Under the pieces are notes generated by a model. It was not told the DNA's origin. It saw only the letters and a list, made by a program, of their open reading frames with translations, and ran no database searches. A DNA stretch of 64,000 nt from Gelidibacter salicanalis. GTDB taxonomy: Bacteria > Bacteroidota > Bacteroidia > Flavobacteriales > Flavobacteriaceae. Positions within the stretch are counted from its first letter, which is position 1, and every line of letters begins with the position of its first letter. The DNA lies in contig NZ_JAEHJZ010000004.1 of NCBI RefSeq assembly GCF_016469035.1, positions 261,683 through 325,682 on the forward strand. Direction: 5' to 3'. Both the position numbers and the translations under genes were made by a program. Positions 43,315 to 52,248 of this stretch are shown here, in pieces.

Positions 43315-44408
43315 TACAGCCTGAAAATTTCTACTATGTGATTGATGATACGTTCAGCAGCATGCCCATCCCATAATTCGGGGATAGTACCTCTTTGCCA
43401 ACCTCCAGAAAGTAGTGTCTCAAAAGCATTCGCAATTTTATCAGGATCATTGCCAACTAAAATATTTGTGCCCAGAGTGCAGGTTTCCGGACGTTCAGTG
43501 TTGGCTCTTAACGTCATGCAAGGCACATGCATCACGGTAGTTTCTTCTGTAATTCCTCCCGAATCTGTCAGCACTGCTAAGGCGTTTTTAACCAGATAAT
43601 TGAATTCCAAATACCCTAAAGGTGCCACATAATGCAGATTTTCGAAATTTAAACTGAGTCCTTCTAAAAGTTTTTTGGTTCTGGGGTGTACCGGAAAGAT
43701 GATAGGGTAGTCTTTACCTAATTCAGAAAGTTGTGTAATTAATGCCTTGAGCTGTTCTTCTTCATCAACATTGCTCGGTCGATGCAACGTCATGACCATG
43801 TATTTTTGAGTTTCTAAGTGCAGCAATTCCCAAAGCGCCGGTTGTTGGAGTCGGCTCTCATTTTTAAAGAGTGTATCAATCATCACGTTCCCCACAAAAT
43901 AAATTTGGCTTTTTGAAATGCCAAGATTTTCTAATGTTGTTGAAGCCAGGGTTGTGGTGGTAAAGAAATAATCTGTTAAGCTATCCGTTACAATCCGATT
44001 AATCTCTTCAGGCATAGAGAGGTCTCCTGAGCGAATCCCGGCTTCTACATGCGCTACTTTTATACCCGCCTTTTTTGCGACAATGGTACAGGCCATCGTT
44101 GAGGTCACATCGCCTACTACCATAACCAAATCTGTAGGGTTGGCAACCAAAACCTTTTCAAATCCAATCATAATAGCCGCAGTTTGCTCTGCTTGTGTCC
44201 CACTTTGGACATTTAAATTAATGTCGGGAAATGGAATGTTCAATTCTTCAAAAAAGGTATCACTGAGATTTTTATCATAATGTTGGCCGGTATGGATCAA
44301 TTGATAATTAAGGTCCACTCCTTGTGATTGTTGCTGTTTGATAGCCTCAATAATGGGGGCTATCTTCATGAAATTGGGTCGTGCACCTGCTATAATGGTA
44401 ATAATCAT
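43314..44408 (-). CDS. wecB: UDP-N-acetylglucosamine 2-epimerase (non-hydrolysing), second copy
   Basis: This 364-residue complete protein starts 'MIITIIAGARPNFMKIAPII' and has 'DLVMVVGDVTSTMACTIVAKK', 'HVEAGIRSGDLSMPEEINRI' and 'VLTDSGGITEETTVMHVPCMTLRANTERPET'. It belongs to the GARPN branch, distinct from the GTRPE branch of the copy at 33404. It makes UDP-ManNAc or a related epimer. It overlaps the CapK-like gene by four bases (ATGA) and the GT4 gene by one, forming a tight three-gene operon. Confidence 0.93.
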   Translation of the reverse strand: MIITIIAGARPNFMKIAPIIEAIKQQQSQGVDLNYQLIHTGQHYDKNLSDTFFEELNIPFPDINLNVQSGTQAEQTAAIMIGFEKVLVANPTDLVMVVGDVTSTMACTIVAKKAGIKVAHVEAGIRSGDLSMPEEINRIVTDSLTDYFFTTTTLASTTLENLGISKSQIYFVGNVMIDTLFKNESRLQQPALWELLHLETQKYMVMTLHRPSNVDEEEQLKALITQLSELGKDYPIIFPVHPRTKKLLEGLSLNFENLHYVAPLGYLEFNYLVKNALAVLTDSGGITEETTVMHVPCMTLRANTERPETCTLGTNILVGNDPDKIANAFETLLSGGWQRGTIPELWDGHAAERIINHIVEIFRL

Positions 44409-45721
44409 ATGTGAGGTAATAAAGAGGTGAACTGTTTTAATTTCCCCGAGTCGGAACGCTTTAAAAAAGGTTGACGTTCAAAAATGATCTGCAGTCCTTT
44501 TTCAAGATAGTGTTCCATTTCCTGGGTGATGGTTTCTGTTTGTTTAACTGATAACTTCTCAGTGCTGATATATATAATTTTGAAGGTTTGCAGGTCTAAT
44601 TGCTCAATTATAAACTCCTTTACATTACCATCATCTTCTATAATACTTTTGGTAATATAGTAAAATGTAAGTCCTGCTGCTTTTTTTCCACTCGGCAATA
44701 GGGCAATATCATTTGTGCGGCCAATTAACTTTTGAAGCTGAGGTTTCTGGAGGGTACTGGTTTTAGATAATATCCCTACATCGCCAATATCATAGCGAAT
44801 AAATGGATGTGCCTTATTGTATAGTGAGGTAATGACTACGCGGCCTTCTTCGCCGTAAGGCAGAACCTGATCCTGATCATCCAGAATTTCAACAAAAAGA
44901 GTCTCGCTGTTAACAATCCATTCATCATTTTGATTTTGGAAGGCAATCAAATCCAATTCAGAAGCACCATATTCATTAATAATTGGAACCCCAAAAAACT
45001 GTTCCATCAGCAGTTTGTCATTTTCAAATAGCATCTCTGAAGTTACCACGCAGGCTTTGAGTGTAGGGCATTCCGTTTTTAAAACCACTTTTTTTTGCTT
45101 TAAATATTTCGCAAACTGAACAATGGCGCTGGTATAGCCGTTAATATAATCAAAGTCAGTAGATTTAAACTTTTCCAAATAGGTCTCCAATGCATCATCG
45201 CTCAAATCGAATACGGAAAACCGGAACCGTTTAGTCAACGCATCCTTAAATCGTTCTTTATAATAGCCTTTTTTATCTAAAGGAATGCCGTAAAAGCGCG
45301 CCTGAAGCGAACGGTTAAAATCGAGCTTGTGCCAACCAAACCGGTCTTGAATAATGCTCCAAGTAAGAGCGTGGCAAAACTTGTCCTTGGCAAAAACAAA
45401 AGGATCTCCAGAAGAGCCTGAGGTGTTATTGACATAGGTGTTTTTTTTGGTAAAACCGTCAGATAATCGGTTGGCCAAGGGCTGCTGTAAATCTTGTTTC
45501 GTCATGATGGGCACAGCATCCCACGTGGTATAGGGTAGTCTTTTAAAAAGAGTTTTATAATAAACATTGTGTGCCAAATGATAATTGACAATGGCTTTCT
45601 TTTGCTGTTCAACATAGTCATGAAACGCCGTTTTTTCAAGCTGTTGAATAGCGTTCAAAACAGACCTTGCTTCCTTAAGTGGAAACCCATTCAATTTTAA
45701 TGAAAGATCAAATACATTCAA
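44405..45721 (-). CDS. CapK/PaaK-like adenylate-forming protein
   Basis: This 438-residue protein has the ANL-type signature 'YVNNTSGSSGDPFVFAKDKF' (phosphate-binding loop), 'INEYGASELDLIAFQNQ', 'GRVVITSLYNKAHPFIRYDIGD' and a C-terminal domain with 'FLKRSDSGKLKQF' (catalytic Lys region). It matches the CapK relatives of phenylacetate-CoA ligase found in capsule loci, where they are thought to activate an acyl group for polysaccharide decoration. It is the first gene of the minus-strand operon CapK-epimerase-GT4. Confidence 0.88.
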   Translation of the reverse strand: MNVFDLSLKLNGFPLKEARSVLNAIQQLEKTAFHDYVEQQKKAIVNYHLAHNVYYKTLFKRLPYTTWDAVPIMTKQDLQQPLANRLSDGFTKKNTYVNNTSGSSGDPFVFAKDKFCHALTWSIIQDRFGWHKLDFNRSLQARFYGIPLDKKGYYKERFKDALTKRFRFSVFDLSDDALETYLEKFKSTDFDYINGYTSAIVQFAKYLKQKKVVLKTECPTLKACVVTSEMLFENDKLLMEQFFGVPIINEYGASELDLIAFQNQNDEWIVNSETLFVEILDDQDQVLPYGEEGRVVITSLYNKAHPFIRYDIGDVGILSKTSTLQKPQLQKLIGRTNDIALLPSGKKAAGLTFYYITKSIIEDDGNVKEFIIEQLDLQTFKIIYISTEKLSVKQTETITQEMEHYLEKGLQIIFERQPFLKRSDSGKLKQFTSLLPHI

Positions 45722-45957
45722 GTGCTAGGCGGTTTATTGGAATGTAAAGTAAAGAAATTTATTAAACTCTCCCTTACAATCCATCTACAACATCTTGGGA
45801 GTTTACAATTTGAGGGTTGATTTTTGCGATCTGACATTCTCAATTCCTCTAGATTAAAGTCTTGGTTCTTGATTCTAATAGCCCAATAATCTTAATTATT
45901 TTAGCACACTGTCCGTATTTTATACTTGAAATATTATAGTTTTCATGGCATAAACTA

Positions 45958-45965
45958 TATTTTTG
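45958..45965 (+). promoter_or_regulatory. -7 element of the purD promoter
   Basis: TATTTTTG matches TAnnTTTG, 17 bases before the chosen purD start. It also argues against the longer open frame starting at 45926. Confidence 0.4.
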
Positions 45966-45982
45966 CATCAAACAACACAAAC

Positions 45983-47254
45983 ATGACCATTTTAATTCTC
46001 GGTTCCGGTGGAAGGGAACATACGTTTGCCTGGAAACTTGTCCAAAGTCCATTATGTCAAAAACTATTCGTCGCTCCAGGAAACTCCGGAACGGCAGAAA
46101 TAGCTGAAAATATTGATCTCAATGTCACTGATTTTGAAGCGATCAAAAACCTGGTTTTGGAAAAACAGATCGATATGGTAGTGGTGGGTCCAGAAGATCC
46201 ATTGGTACTGGGTATTCATGATTACTTTCTGAAGGATCCTGAATTAAAACATGTGGCGGTTATTGGACCACAAAAAGCTGCTGCACAATTGGAAGGCAGT
46301 AAGGAGTTTGCCAAAGAATTTTTATTCCGCCATAATATCCCCACCGCAGCTTACCAAAGTTTTGATGCCAGTTCATTAGAAGCGGGATATGATTTTCTGG
46401 AGACGTTAAATCCGCCCTATGTATTGAAAGCAGATGGATTGGCAGCGGGTAAAGGTGTACTGATCTTAAATGATCTCGCAGAGGCTAAAGCGGAGCTTAA
46501 GAGCATGCTGGTTGACGCCAAATTTGGCGAAGCAAGTAGCAAAGTGGTGGTGGAAGAGTTTTTGGACGGTATTGAACTGAGTTGTTTTGTCCTTACAGAT
46601 GGGAAACATTATCAAATTTTACCAACCGCCAAAGATTATAAGCGCATTGGTGAAGGAGATAGCGGACTGAATACGGGCGGGATGGGTGCTGTTTCTCCTG
46701 TGCCGTTTGCTACTGAATCCTTTTTGAATAAAATTGAAGAACGCGTTGTCAAGCCTACAGTTGCTGGACTTCAAAGAGATGGGCTGGATTATAAAGGGTT
46801 TATTTTTATCGGAATTATTAAAGTAGGAGATGATCCAAAGGTCATTGAATATAACGTGCGTATGGGTGATCCTGAAACAGAAGTGGTATTGCCGCGACTC
46901 AAAAATGACCTTGTTGAAATTTTTCAGGCCATTGCCAATCAGAAATTGGATAAAATTAAGATAGAAATTGATGAAAGAGCTGCCACAACAGTAATGTTGG
47001 TGTCAGGCGGTTATCCTGAAGCTTATGAAAAAGGGAAGGAAATTACAGGCTTGCTAAACCTAACGGATGTGATTCCTTTTCATGCTGGTGCCATTTTGAA
47101 AGATGGTAAAGTGGTGACGTCTGGCGGCCGTGTAATGGCTATTACTGCGTTTGGAAACACCTACCAAGAAGCCATAAAAAAATCTTATCAAAATATAGAA
47201 AAACTACATTTTGATAAGATGTATTACCGTAAGGATATTGGTTTCGATTTATAA
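45983..47254 (+). CDS. purD: phosphoribosylamine-glycine ligase
   Basis: The 423-residue protein begins MTILILGSGGREHTFAWKL, the invariant GARS start. It has the ATP-grasp parts 'YVLKADGLAAGKGVLI' and 'LNTGGMGAVSPVPF' and the metal-binding 'VIEYNVRMGDPETEVVLPRL'. It makes glycinamide ribonucleotide in purine synthesis. The open frame begins 19 codons upstream, but that part overlaps the promoter, so I use the ATG at 45983. It overlaps the converging small membrane protein gene by six bases. Confidence 0.97.
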   Translation: MTILILGSGGREHTFAWKLVQSPLCQKLFVAPGNSGTAEIAENIDLNVTDFEAIKNLVLEKQIDMVVVGPEDPLVLGIHDYFLKDPELKHVAVIGPQKAAAQLEGSKEFAKEFLFRHNIPTAAYQSFDASSLEAGYDFLETLNPPYVLKADGLAAGKGVLILNDLAEAKAELKSMLVDAKFGEASSKVVVEEFLDGIELSCFVLTDGKHYQILPTAKDYKRIGEGDSGLNTGGMGAVSPVPFATESFLNKIEERVVKPTVAGLQRDGLDYKGFIFIGIIKVGDDPKVIEYNVRMGDPETEVVLPRLKNDLVEIFQAIANQKLDKIKIEIDERAATTVMLVSGGYPEAYEKGKEITGLLNLTDVIPFHAGAILKDGKVVTSGGRVMAITAFGNTYQEAIKKSYQNIEKLHFDKMYYRKDIGFDL

Positions 47255-47476
47255 ATACGAATGGGATGAGATGCTCTTATCCTCTTCGTCGTTGTCATTG
47301 TAACTTTTCAATTGTAGCATCCAATATACAAATGCCACCATCCCTATAACGATAAATACCCAAGAGATAATATTGGCTAACCACCAACTGCTTAGCTCTA
47401 ATTCTTTTAAAGCGTCAAAAGGCAAAAAAAGAACGTTTACAAACAACTCTCCAATACCATTAAAAAATTCTTTCAT
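47249..47476 (-). CDS. small single-pass membrane protein (DUF6341-like)
   Basis: A 75-residue protein with an amphipathic start (MKEFFNGIGELFVNVLFLPF), a membrane segment (about residues 33-54, IISWVFIVIGMVAFVYWML) and an acidic tail. I believe it belongs to a small flavobacterial family (DUF6341). The function is unknown. The neighbouring DUF6427-like gene on the other strand is often nearby in this group, as far as I remember. The stop lies inside the end of purD. Confidence 0.6.
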   Translation of the reverse strand: MKEFFNGIGELFVNVLFLPFDALKELELSSWWLANIISWVFIVIGMVAFVYWMLQLKSYNDNDEEDKSISSHSYL

Positions 47477-47602
47477 GATAATAAATATTATATTTACCCT
47501 ACAAAATTACACTTTTTTTATTTGAAAAGTTTAATAAAATTGTGACGAATTTTATTTTCACGGAACTTTAAGATCCAGCAATGAACCTAGAACCTAGCCT
47601 AA

Positions 47603-48526
47603 ATGATTTCAAGTTTTTTCAGTAAAGCAAAACCCATTCATTTGCTTGTGGTCAGCGCCCTACTTTTTGTTGTGTTTACCATCGCTAAACTGTCGGCCAT
47701 AACTGCGCCTTTTTCTCTCGAACTCTTTTTTAAGCAAGCGTTTCTTTTTGGGGTGTGTTTAGCATCGCTTTTTGTATTGGATTTCTTTGTGAGTAAAAAT
47801 AATCTGACCAAAAAGAACAGTTATAAAATTTTGATGTTTGGTCTTTTTGTTGCCGTATTGCCAGAAACCTTGCTCAATTCAAAACTGTTAATAGCTAATT
47901 TGTTTATTTTGCTGGCCTTAAGAAGGCTGATGAGTTTGAGGTCTCGTAAACAGATTAAGAAAAAACTTTTTGATGCTGCGTTTTGGATCAGCTTGGCCAC
48001 ACTCTTGTTTTTTTGGGCCTCCTTGTTTTATATCCTGATTTTACTGGCCTTGTTGCTTTATTCCATTATAGATGTTAAAAACTGGATCATCCCCATCATT
48101 GGGATGCTCTGTGTTGCGGTTATCGCGGCATCCTATATGATTGTAATGAATTTTGAGTTTGAGCCCTATTTAGAAGGTTTTTTTGATGTGAGTTTTGATT
48201 ATACACCGCTCAATTCCAGACGTATCATTATTGCAGCTACCCTATTATTGTCGTACGGTGCATGGGCCTCATTTTATTACCTAAGAAACTTAAAACACCA
48301 ATTAAAAAGTCATAGACCTTCCTTTATCCTTGTGATCTTTTCTTCTCTAATTGCCTTATTGATCATTTTGGTCTCCCCTTATAAAAATGGAAGCGAATTT
48401 ATATTTCTATTCGCACCACTGTCCATTATCATGTCTAACTATCTCGAAATTATAAAGGAAAAGTGGTTTAAGGAAAGTTTAATTATGGGCTTGATATTGG
48501 TTTCCGTAGTCAATTTAATGCTGTAG
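47603..48526 (+). CDS. polytopic membrane protein (DUF6427-like)
   Basis: A 307-residue protein with about nine predicted membrane segments and a start 'MISSFFSKAKPIHLLVVSAL'. I recognise it as a conserved flavobacterial membrane family, probably DUF6427. Helix-rich content with few charged loops suggests a transporter- or polymerase-like fold, but no motif supports a function. It overlaps the end of the converging upp gene by 12 bases. Confidence 0.65.
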   Translation: MISSFFSKAKPIHLLVVSALLFVVFTIAKLSAITAPFSLELFFKQAFLFGVCLASLFVLDFFVSKNNLTKKNSYKILMFGLFVAVLPETLLNSKLLIANLFILLALRRLMSLRSRKQIKKKLFDAAFWISLATLLFFWASLFYILILLALLLYSIIDVKNWIIPIIGMLCVAVIAASYMIVMNFEFEPYLEGFFDVSFDYTPLNSRRIIIAATLLLSYGAWASFYYLRNLKHQLKSHRPSFILVIFSSLIALLIILVSPYKNGSEFIFLFAPLSIIMSNYLEIIKEKWFKESLIMGLILVSVVNLML

Positions 48527-49174
48527 TTTTTCTCCAAAGGCTAAATCGCCAGCGTCTCCAAGACCGGGCATGATATACCCTTTCTCATTCAAATCTGGGT
48601 CTACCGTTGCAATCCATAAATGCGTGTCTTTTTCAAAATGCTTGCTGATATAATCAATGCCTTCTTGAGCTCCAATTACGCAGGCCAAATGGACTTCTTT
48701 AGGTTTTCCAAAAGGTTTTAACGCTTCAAACGTAGCCACTAAAGATTGCCCTGTAGCCAACATTGGGTCAGCCAAAATAAGGGTTTTGTTTTCGAGGTTG
48801 GGACATGCCAAATATTCTACAATAATCTCAAAGCTGTCCGGTTTTTTGTGGTGTTGCCTGTAGGCTGAAATAAAAGCGTTTTGGGCATTGTCAAAATAGG
48901 TCAGCAAACCGTTGTGTAAAGGTACACCCGCTCTCAATATGGAACAGAGCACAATATCATTGTCCATAACATTCATCTCACAGGTGCCTAAAGGGGTTTC
49001 AATTTGTGACGGTTTATAATTTAAAACTTTACTGATTTCATACCCTAAGATCTCTCCGATACGTTCAATATTCCGTCGGAAACGCATGCTGTCTTTTTGA
49101 ATGGTAACGTCCCTCATTTCTGAAATAAACGTGTTTAATATGGAATCTTGTTCTGTTAAGTTGTGAATGTGCAT
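48515..49174 (-). CDS. upp: uracil phosphoribosyltransferase
   Basis: This 219-residue protein has the PRPP-binding loop 'KTLILADPMLATGQSLVATF', 'VLCSILRAGVPLHNGLLTYF' and the uracil-binding C-terminal 'YIMPGLGDAGDLAFGEKLQ'. It salvages uracil to UMP. The length and motifs match the family. It is a single gene that diverges from the DUF4254 gene across 73 bases. Confidence 0.95.
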   Translation of the reverse strand: MHIHNLTEQDSILNTFISEMRDVTIQKDSMRFRRNIERIGEILGYEISKVLNYKPSQIETPLGTCEMNVMDNDIVLCSILRAGVPLHNGLLTYFDNAQNAFISAYRQHHKKPDSFEIIVEYLACPNLENKTLILADPMLATGQSLVATFEALKPFGKPKEVHLACVIGAQEGIDYISKHFEKDTHLWIATVDPDLNEKGYIMPGLGDAGDLAFGEKLQH

Positions 49175-49219
49175 AAGGCTTAAACTCTATTTTGAATCGT
49201 AAAGTTAATTAATTAGAAG

Positions 49220-49227
49220 TATATTTG
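49220..49227 (+). promoter_or_regulatory. -7 element for the DUF4254 gene
   Basis: TATATTTG matches TAnnTTTG, 20 bases before the start codon. A TTG at 49192-49194 gives a 25-base spacer, slightly long. Confidence 0.45.
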
Positions 49228-49247
49228 TCTTTTAAAATCATCAGACT

Positions 49248-49856
49248 ATGTTTACAGCAAAAGCTAACGAAATTTTCCAAAAAGTAATCGACACCTATCA
49301 CTTAAAAAATACGGTAGACCAGCCCTTTGAAAATATTTATGATGAAGACAAACAACTTATAGAACATCTTTTACACAGAAAATGTTGGATAGACACGGTG
49401 CAATGGCATTATGAAGACATCATTAGAGATCCAAATATTGATCCTGTGGCAGCACTAAAGTTAAAAAGACAAATTGACGCTTCAAATCAGGACAGAACCG
49501 ATATGGTAGAGTACATTGATAGTTATTTTTTGGATTTGTATGGCGATGTGCAACCCAAATCAGATGCCACTATCAATACTGAAAGTCCAGCTTGGGCCAT
49601 TGATAGGTTGTCCATTTTAGCCTTGAAGATTTATCATATGAATGAAGAGGTGGAGCGTCCTGATGCAGCTTCATCCCATAAATTGAACTGCCAAACAAAA
49701 CTTACTATTCTTCTTGAGCAACGTAAAGATTTGAGTCAGGCCATTGATGATTTATTGGTAGACATTAAGCAAGGTGATAAATATATGAAAGTGTACAAGC
49801 AAATGAAAATGTACAATGACGATGAGCTCAACCCTGTGTTAAGAGGTCAAAAATAA
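49248..49856 (+). CDS. DUF4254-family protein
   Basis: This 202-residue soluble, mostly helical, acidic protein contains 'LLHRKCWIDTVQWHYEDIIRDPNIDP', 'KLKRQIDASNQDRTDMVEYID' and 'SPAWAIDRLSILALKIYHM', which I recognise as DUF4254. The function is unknown. In Bacteroidota it is typically next to a GT9 glycosyltransferase gene, as here, which suggests a role in lipopolysaccharide or related envelope synthesis. That role is inferred. Confidence 0.82.
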   Translation: MFTAKANEIFQKVIDTYHLKNTVDQPFENIYDEDKQLIEHLLHRKCWIDTVQWHYEDIIRDPNIDPVAALKLKRQIDASNQDRTDMVEYIDSYFLDLYGDVQPKSDATINTESPAWAIDRLSILALKIYHMNEEVERPDAASSHKLNCQTKLTILLEQRKDLSQAIDDLLVDIKQGDKYMKVYKQMKMYNDDELNPVLRGQK

Positions 49857-49870
49857 GTCCTAATTAAATT

Positions 49871-49927
49871 GCCTTCCTTTTTAATAAGGAAAGTTGGATT
49901 CCCATGCCAATTGGAAGACGGAAGGGT
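49871..49927. repeat. dispersed palindromic repeat, copy 1
   Basis: Begins CCTTCCTTTTT, then AAGGAAAG and CCAATTGGAA, and ends GACGGAAGGGT. The same layout (CCTTCC ... AAGGGAAGG ... GTCGGAAGGGT) occurs at 57848-57911. It contains the out-of-place ATG at 49904. Confidence 0.7.
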
Positions 49928-49933
49928 AACATT

Positions 49934-50956
49934 ATGTCAAAACTACCAAAGCACATCCTTGTCATCCGACTCTCAGCAATGGGAGACGTGGCCATGACCG
50001 TTCCTGTATTGCGGGACTTTACAGAACAATATCCAGATATTAAATTAACAGTATTGACCAGAGGCTTTTTTAAACCTTTTTTTCGGGATTTAAAAAATGT
50101 GACGGTTTTTGCTATAGATTTAGAAGCAAAACACAAAGGTTTTTTTGGACTTTTAGACCTTTCTAAGGAATTGCGAATGTTGGGGATTGATGCTGTAGCC
50201 GACTTGCACAATGTACTTCGAAGCAAGATCTTAAAAGTATTTCTTTTAGATCTTAAACCCATTCAAATAGATAAAGGCCGGGCAGAAAGAAAGACCTTGG
50301 TTAAAGGAGAGCTCTTTGAGCAGCTTAAAACCACACACCAGCGTTACAGAGATGTTTTTGAGAAATTAGGCGTTCCCATTAAAGATGCACCCCCTAAGTT
50401 TCCTGAGCGCTCTGAGCTTACTACCAAAACACTTGACCTTATAGGAAGCGATCCAAAAAAACGAATAGGCATTGCCCCATTTGCGGCTCATAAAAGTAAG
50501 GAGTATCCCTTGCCGCTTATGGAGAAAGTAATTAAAGGACTTTCAAAAGAGTACACTGTGTTATTGTTTGGAGGAAAAGAGGATGCCGAATATTTAAGCA
50601 CACTACAAACTGAACAGGTGCATACTATTGCAGGAAAATTAAGTTTGGACGAAGAATTGGATGTCATTTCGAATTTGGATGTGATGGTTTCTATGGACTC
50701 TGGCAATGCGCATATGGCGGCAATGTTGGGGATAAAAGTAGTCACACTCTGGGGCGTAACCCATCCTTATGCCGGATTTTACCCCTATAACCAAGATCCA
50801 AGTTTTGCGCTGTTGGCTGATCGTAGCAAATTTCCTAAAATTCCAACCTCTATTTACGGCAATAAATTCCCAGAGGGATATGAATCGTGCATGAGCACCA
50901 TTAGTCCAGACGAGGTTATCCAAAAGGTGGATGCCATTATAAAAAAACCCTACTGA
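49934..50956 (+). CDS. glycosyltransferase family 9 (heptosyltransferase-like)
   Basis: About 340 residues starting 'MSKLPKHILVIRLSAMGDVA', the family's N terminus with the GD motif. The C-terminal domain has 'IGIAPFAAHKSKEYPLPLMEKV' and 'VMVSMDSGNAHMAAMLGIKVVTLWGVTHPYAGF'. GT9 enzymes transfer heptose or related sugars to the LPS core. The open frame reaches an ATG at 49904, but that lies within the dispersed repeat, so I use 49934. It is paired with the DUF4254 gene. Confidence 0.9.
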   Translation: MSKLPKHILVIRLSAMGDVAMTVPVLRDFTEQYPDIKLTVLTRGFFKPFFRDLKNVTVFAIDLEAKHKGFFGLLDLSKELRMLGIDAVADLHNVLRSKILKVFLLDLKPIQIDKGRAERKTLVKGELFEQLKTTHQRYRDVFEKLGVPIKDAPPKFPERSELTTKTLDLIGSDPKKRIGIAPFAAHKSKEYPLPLMEKVIKGLSKEYTVLLFGGKEDAEYLSTLQTEQVHTIAGKLSLDEELDVISNLDVMVSMDSGNAHMAAMLGIKVVTLWGVTHPYAGFYPYNQDPSFALLADRSKFPKIPTSIYGNKFPEGYESCMSTISPDEVIQKVDAIIKKPY

Positions 50957-51012
50957 TAAGCATGGCTAATGTTTTGGATAGAATTTCTTAATTTTTCGAT
51001 GGATCACAACCA

Positions 51013-52068
51013 TTAAATATCGTCATAATCAATACTGACATTTGTTGTGATAGGATGCGCCTGACAGGTCAGAATCAAACCATCGGCCACTTCACCATCA
51101 GTCAAGATATTATTTTGGCGCATTTTTACTTCACCTTCCGTTACACGGGCTAAACAACTACTACAAATGCCGCCTTGGCAAGAATAAGGAGCATCTAAGT
51201 CTTTATCTAGGGCAGCATCAAGAATGGTTTGTTTTTGCGACATTTCAAAAGTTGTTGTTTCATCATCTAAAACAATAGAAATTTTAGTTTGTCCGTCAGG
51301 AATAACGGTCGTATCCCTTTCTGTAGGTTTGGCGGCTTTAAACAATTCGAAAAAGACGCGTTCTCTTGGGGTGTGGTGCTCTGCAAGAACATCCTTAACA
51401 GTGTGGATCATCGCTTCCGGTCCGCATAAATAGAAAGCATCAATGGTCAAATCTTTATGTTTGTTTTTTAAGATGAGGTTGACCGTACTTTTTTCAATAC
51501 GTCCAAAAATAGAATCGCTTTCTTGCTCTTGGCTGAATACAAATTGAATGGACAAGCGTTTGCTGTATTGATGTTGCAGCTCTAGGAGCTCCTTTAAAAA
51601 CATGGTGTCGTCCGTAGTTTTGTTACCATATACCAGAACGGCGTTACTCAACACTTCTTCTTCCAAAGCGCATTTAACAATACTCAAAATGGGCGTGATG
51701 CCACTTCCTGCGGCAAAGGCAGCAATATGTTTAACCTGCGAATCATTGGGTTTAAAAGCAAAATGTCCCTTTGGTGGCGCTACGTCTAAAGTGTCTCCAG
51801 CCTTCAGTGTGTTGTTTGCGTGGATAGAAAACGTACCGCCCTGTACTTCCTTTACGGCCACTTTTAAATCACCACTTTTGGGAGATGAACACAAAGAGTA
51901 ATCACGTCTTATTTCTGTACCATCCAGGGTGGTTTTTAAAGTGACATATTGGCCTGCTTTAAATGAATAGGTTTCTTTTAAATCTTGGGGAACCTCAAAG
52001 CTAATGGTGACCGCTTTTGAAGTTATTCTCTCAATATTTTTTATAGTTAGGGTATGAAAATGTGACAT
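51013..52068 (-). CDS. PaaE-like ferredoxin-NAD(P)H reductase with 2Fe-2S domain
   Basis: About 351 residues in three domains. An FAD domain has 'EIRRDYSLCSSPKSGDLKV' (the RxYS flavin site). A NAD(P)H domain has 'HIAAFAAGSGITPILSIVK' and 'FYLCGPEAMIHTVKDVL'. A C-terminal plant-type ferredoxin domain has 'CQGGICSSCLARV' and a fourth Cys in LTCQAH. It passes electrons from NAD(P)H to an unknown oxygenase or desaturase; no such partner is adjacent. Two adjacent ATGs exist (52071 and 52068) and the frame reaches 52086; MSHFHTLTI is the best start. Confidence 0.9.
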   Translation of the reverse strand: MSHFHTLTIKNIERITSKAVTISFEVPQDLKETYSFKAGQYVTLKTTLDGTEIRRDYSLCSSPKSGDLKVAVKEVQGGTFSIHANNTLKAGDTLDVAPPKGHFAFKPNDSQVKHIAAFAAGSGITPILSIVKCALEEEVLSNAVLVYGNKTTDDTMFLKELLELQHQYSKRLSIQFVFSQEQESDSIFGRIEKSTVNLILKNKHKDLTIDAFYLCGPEAMIHTVKDVLAEHHTPRERVFFELFKAAKPTERDTTVIPDGQTKISIVLDDETTTFEMSQKQTILDAALDKDLDAPYSCQGGICSSCLARVTEGEVKMRQNNILTDGEVADGLILTCQAHPITTNVSIDYDDI

Positions 52069-52248
52069 CATTAAATTTTTTTCCAAAAGTAACGAATGCG
52101 TAGAATAAATGCCACATCTCTAACAAAATAATAAGAAATGAAGCACAATTAACCATGGACTCATCTTTTTAAATTTCCCCTATTTGGAATTTGTTTGTAA
52201 CAAAAAGTGTATTACTATTACCAATGTTTAAACCACAACTTAAATAGT

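Noticed and set aside
45515-45530. CCCACGTGG in the CapK-like gene as a parS site
   Set aside because: Only the central 8 bases match; the outer halves do not.
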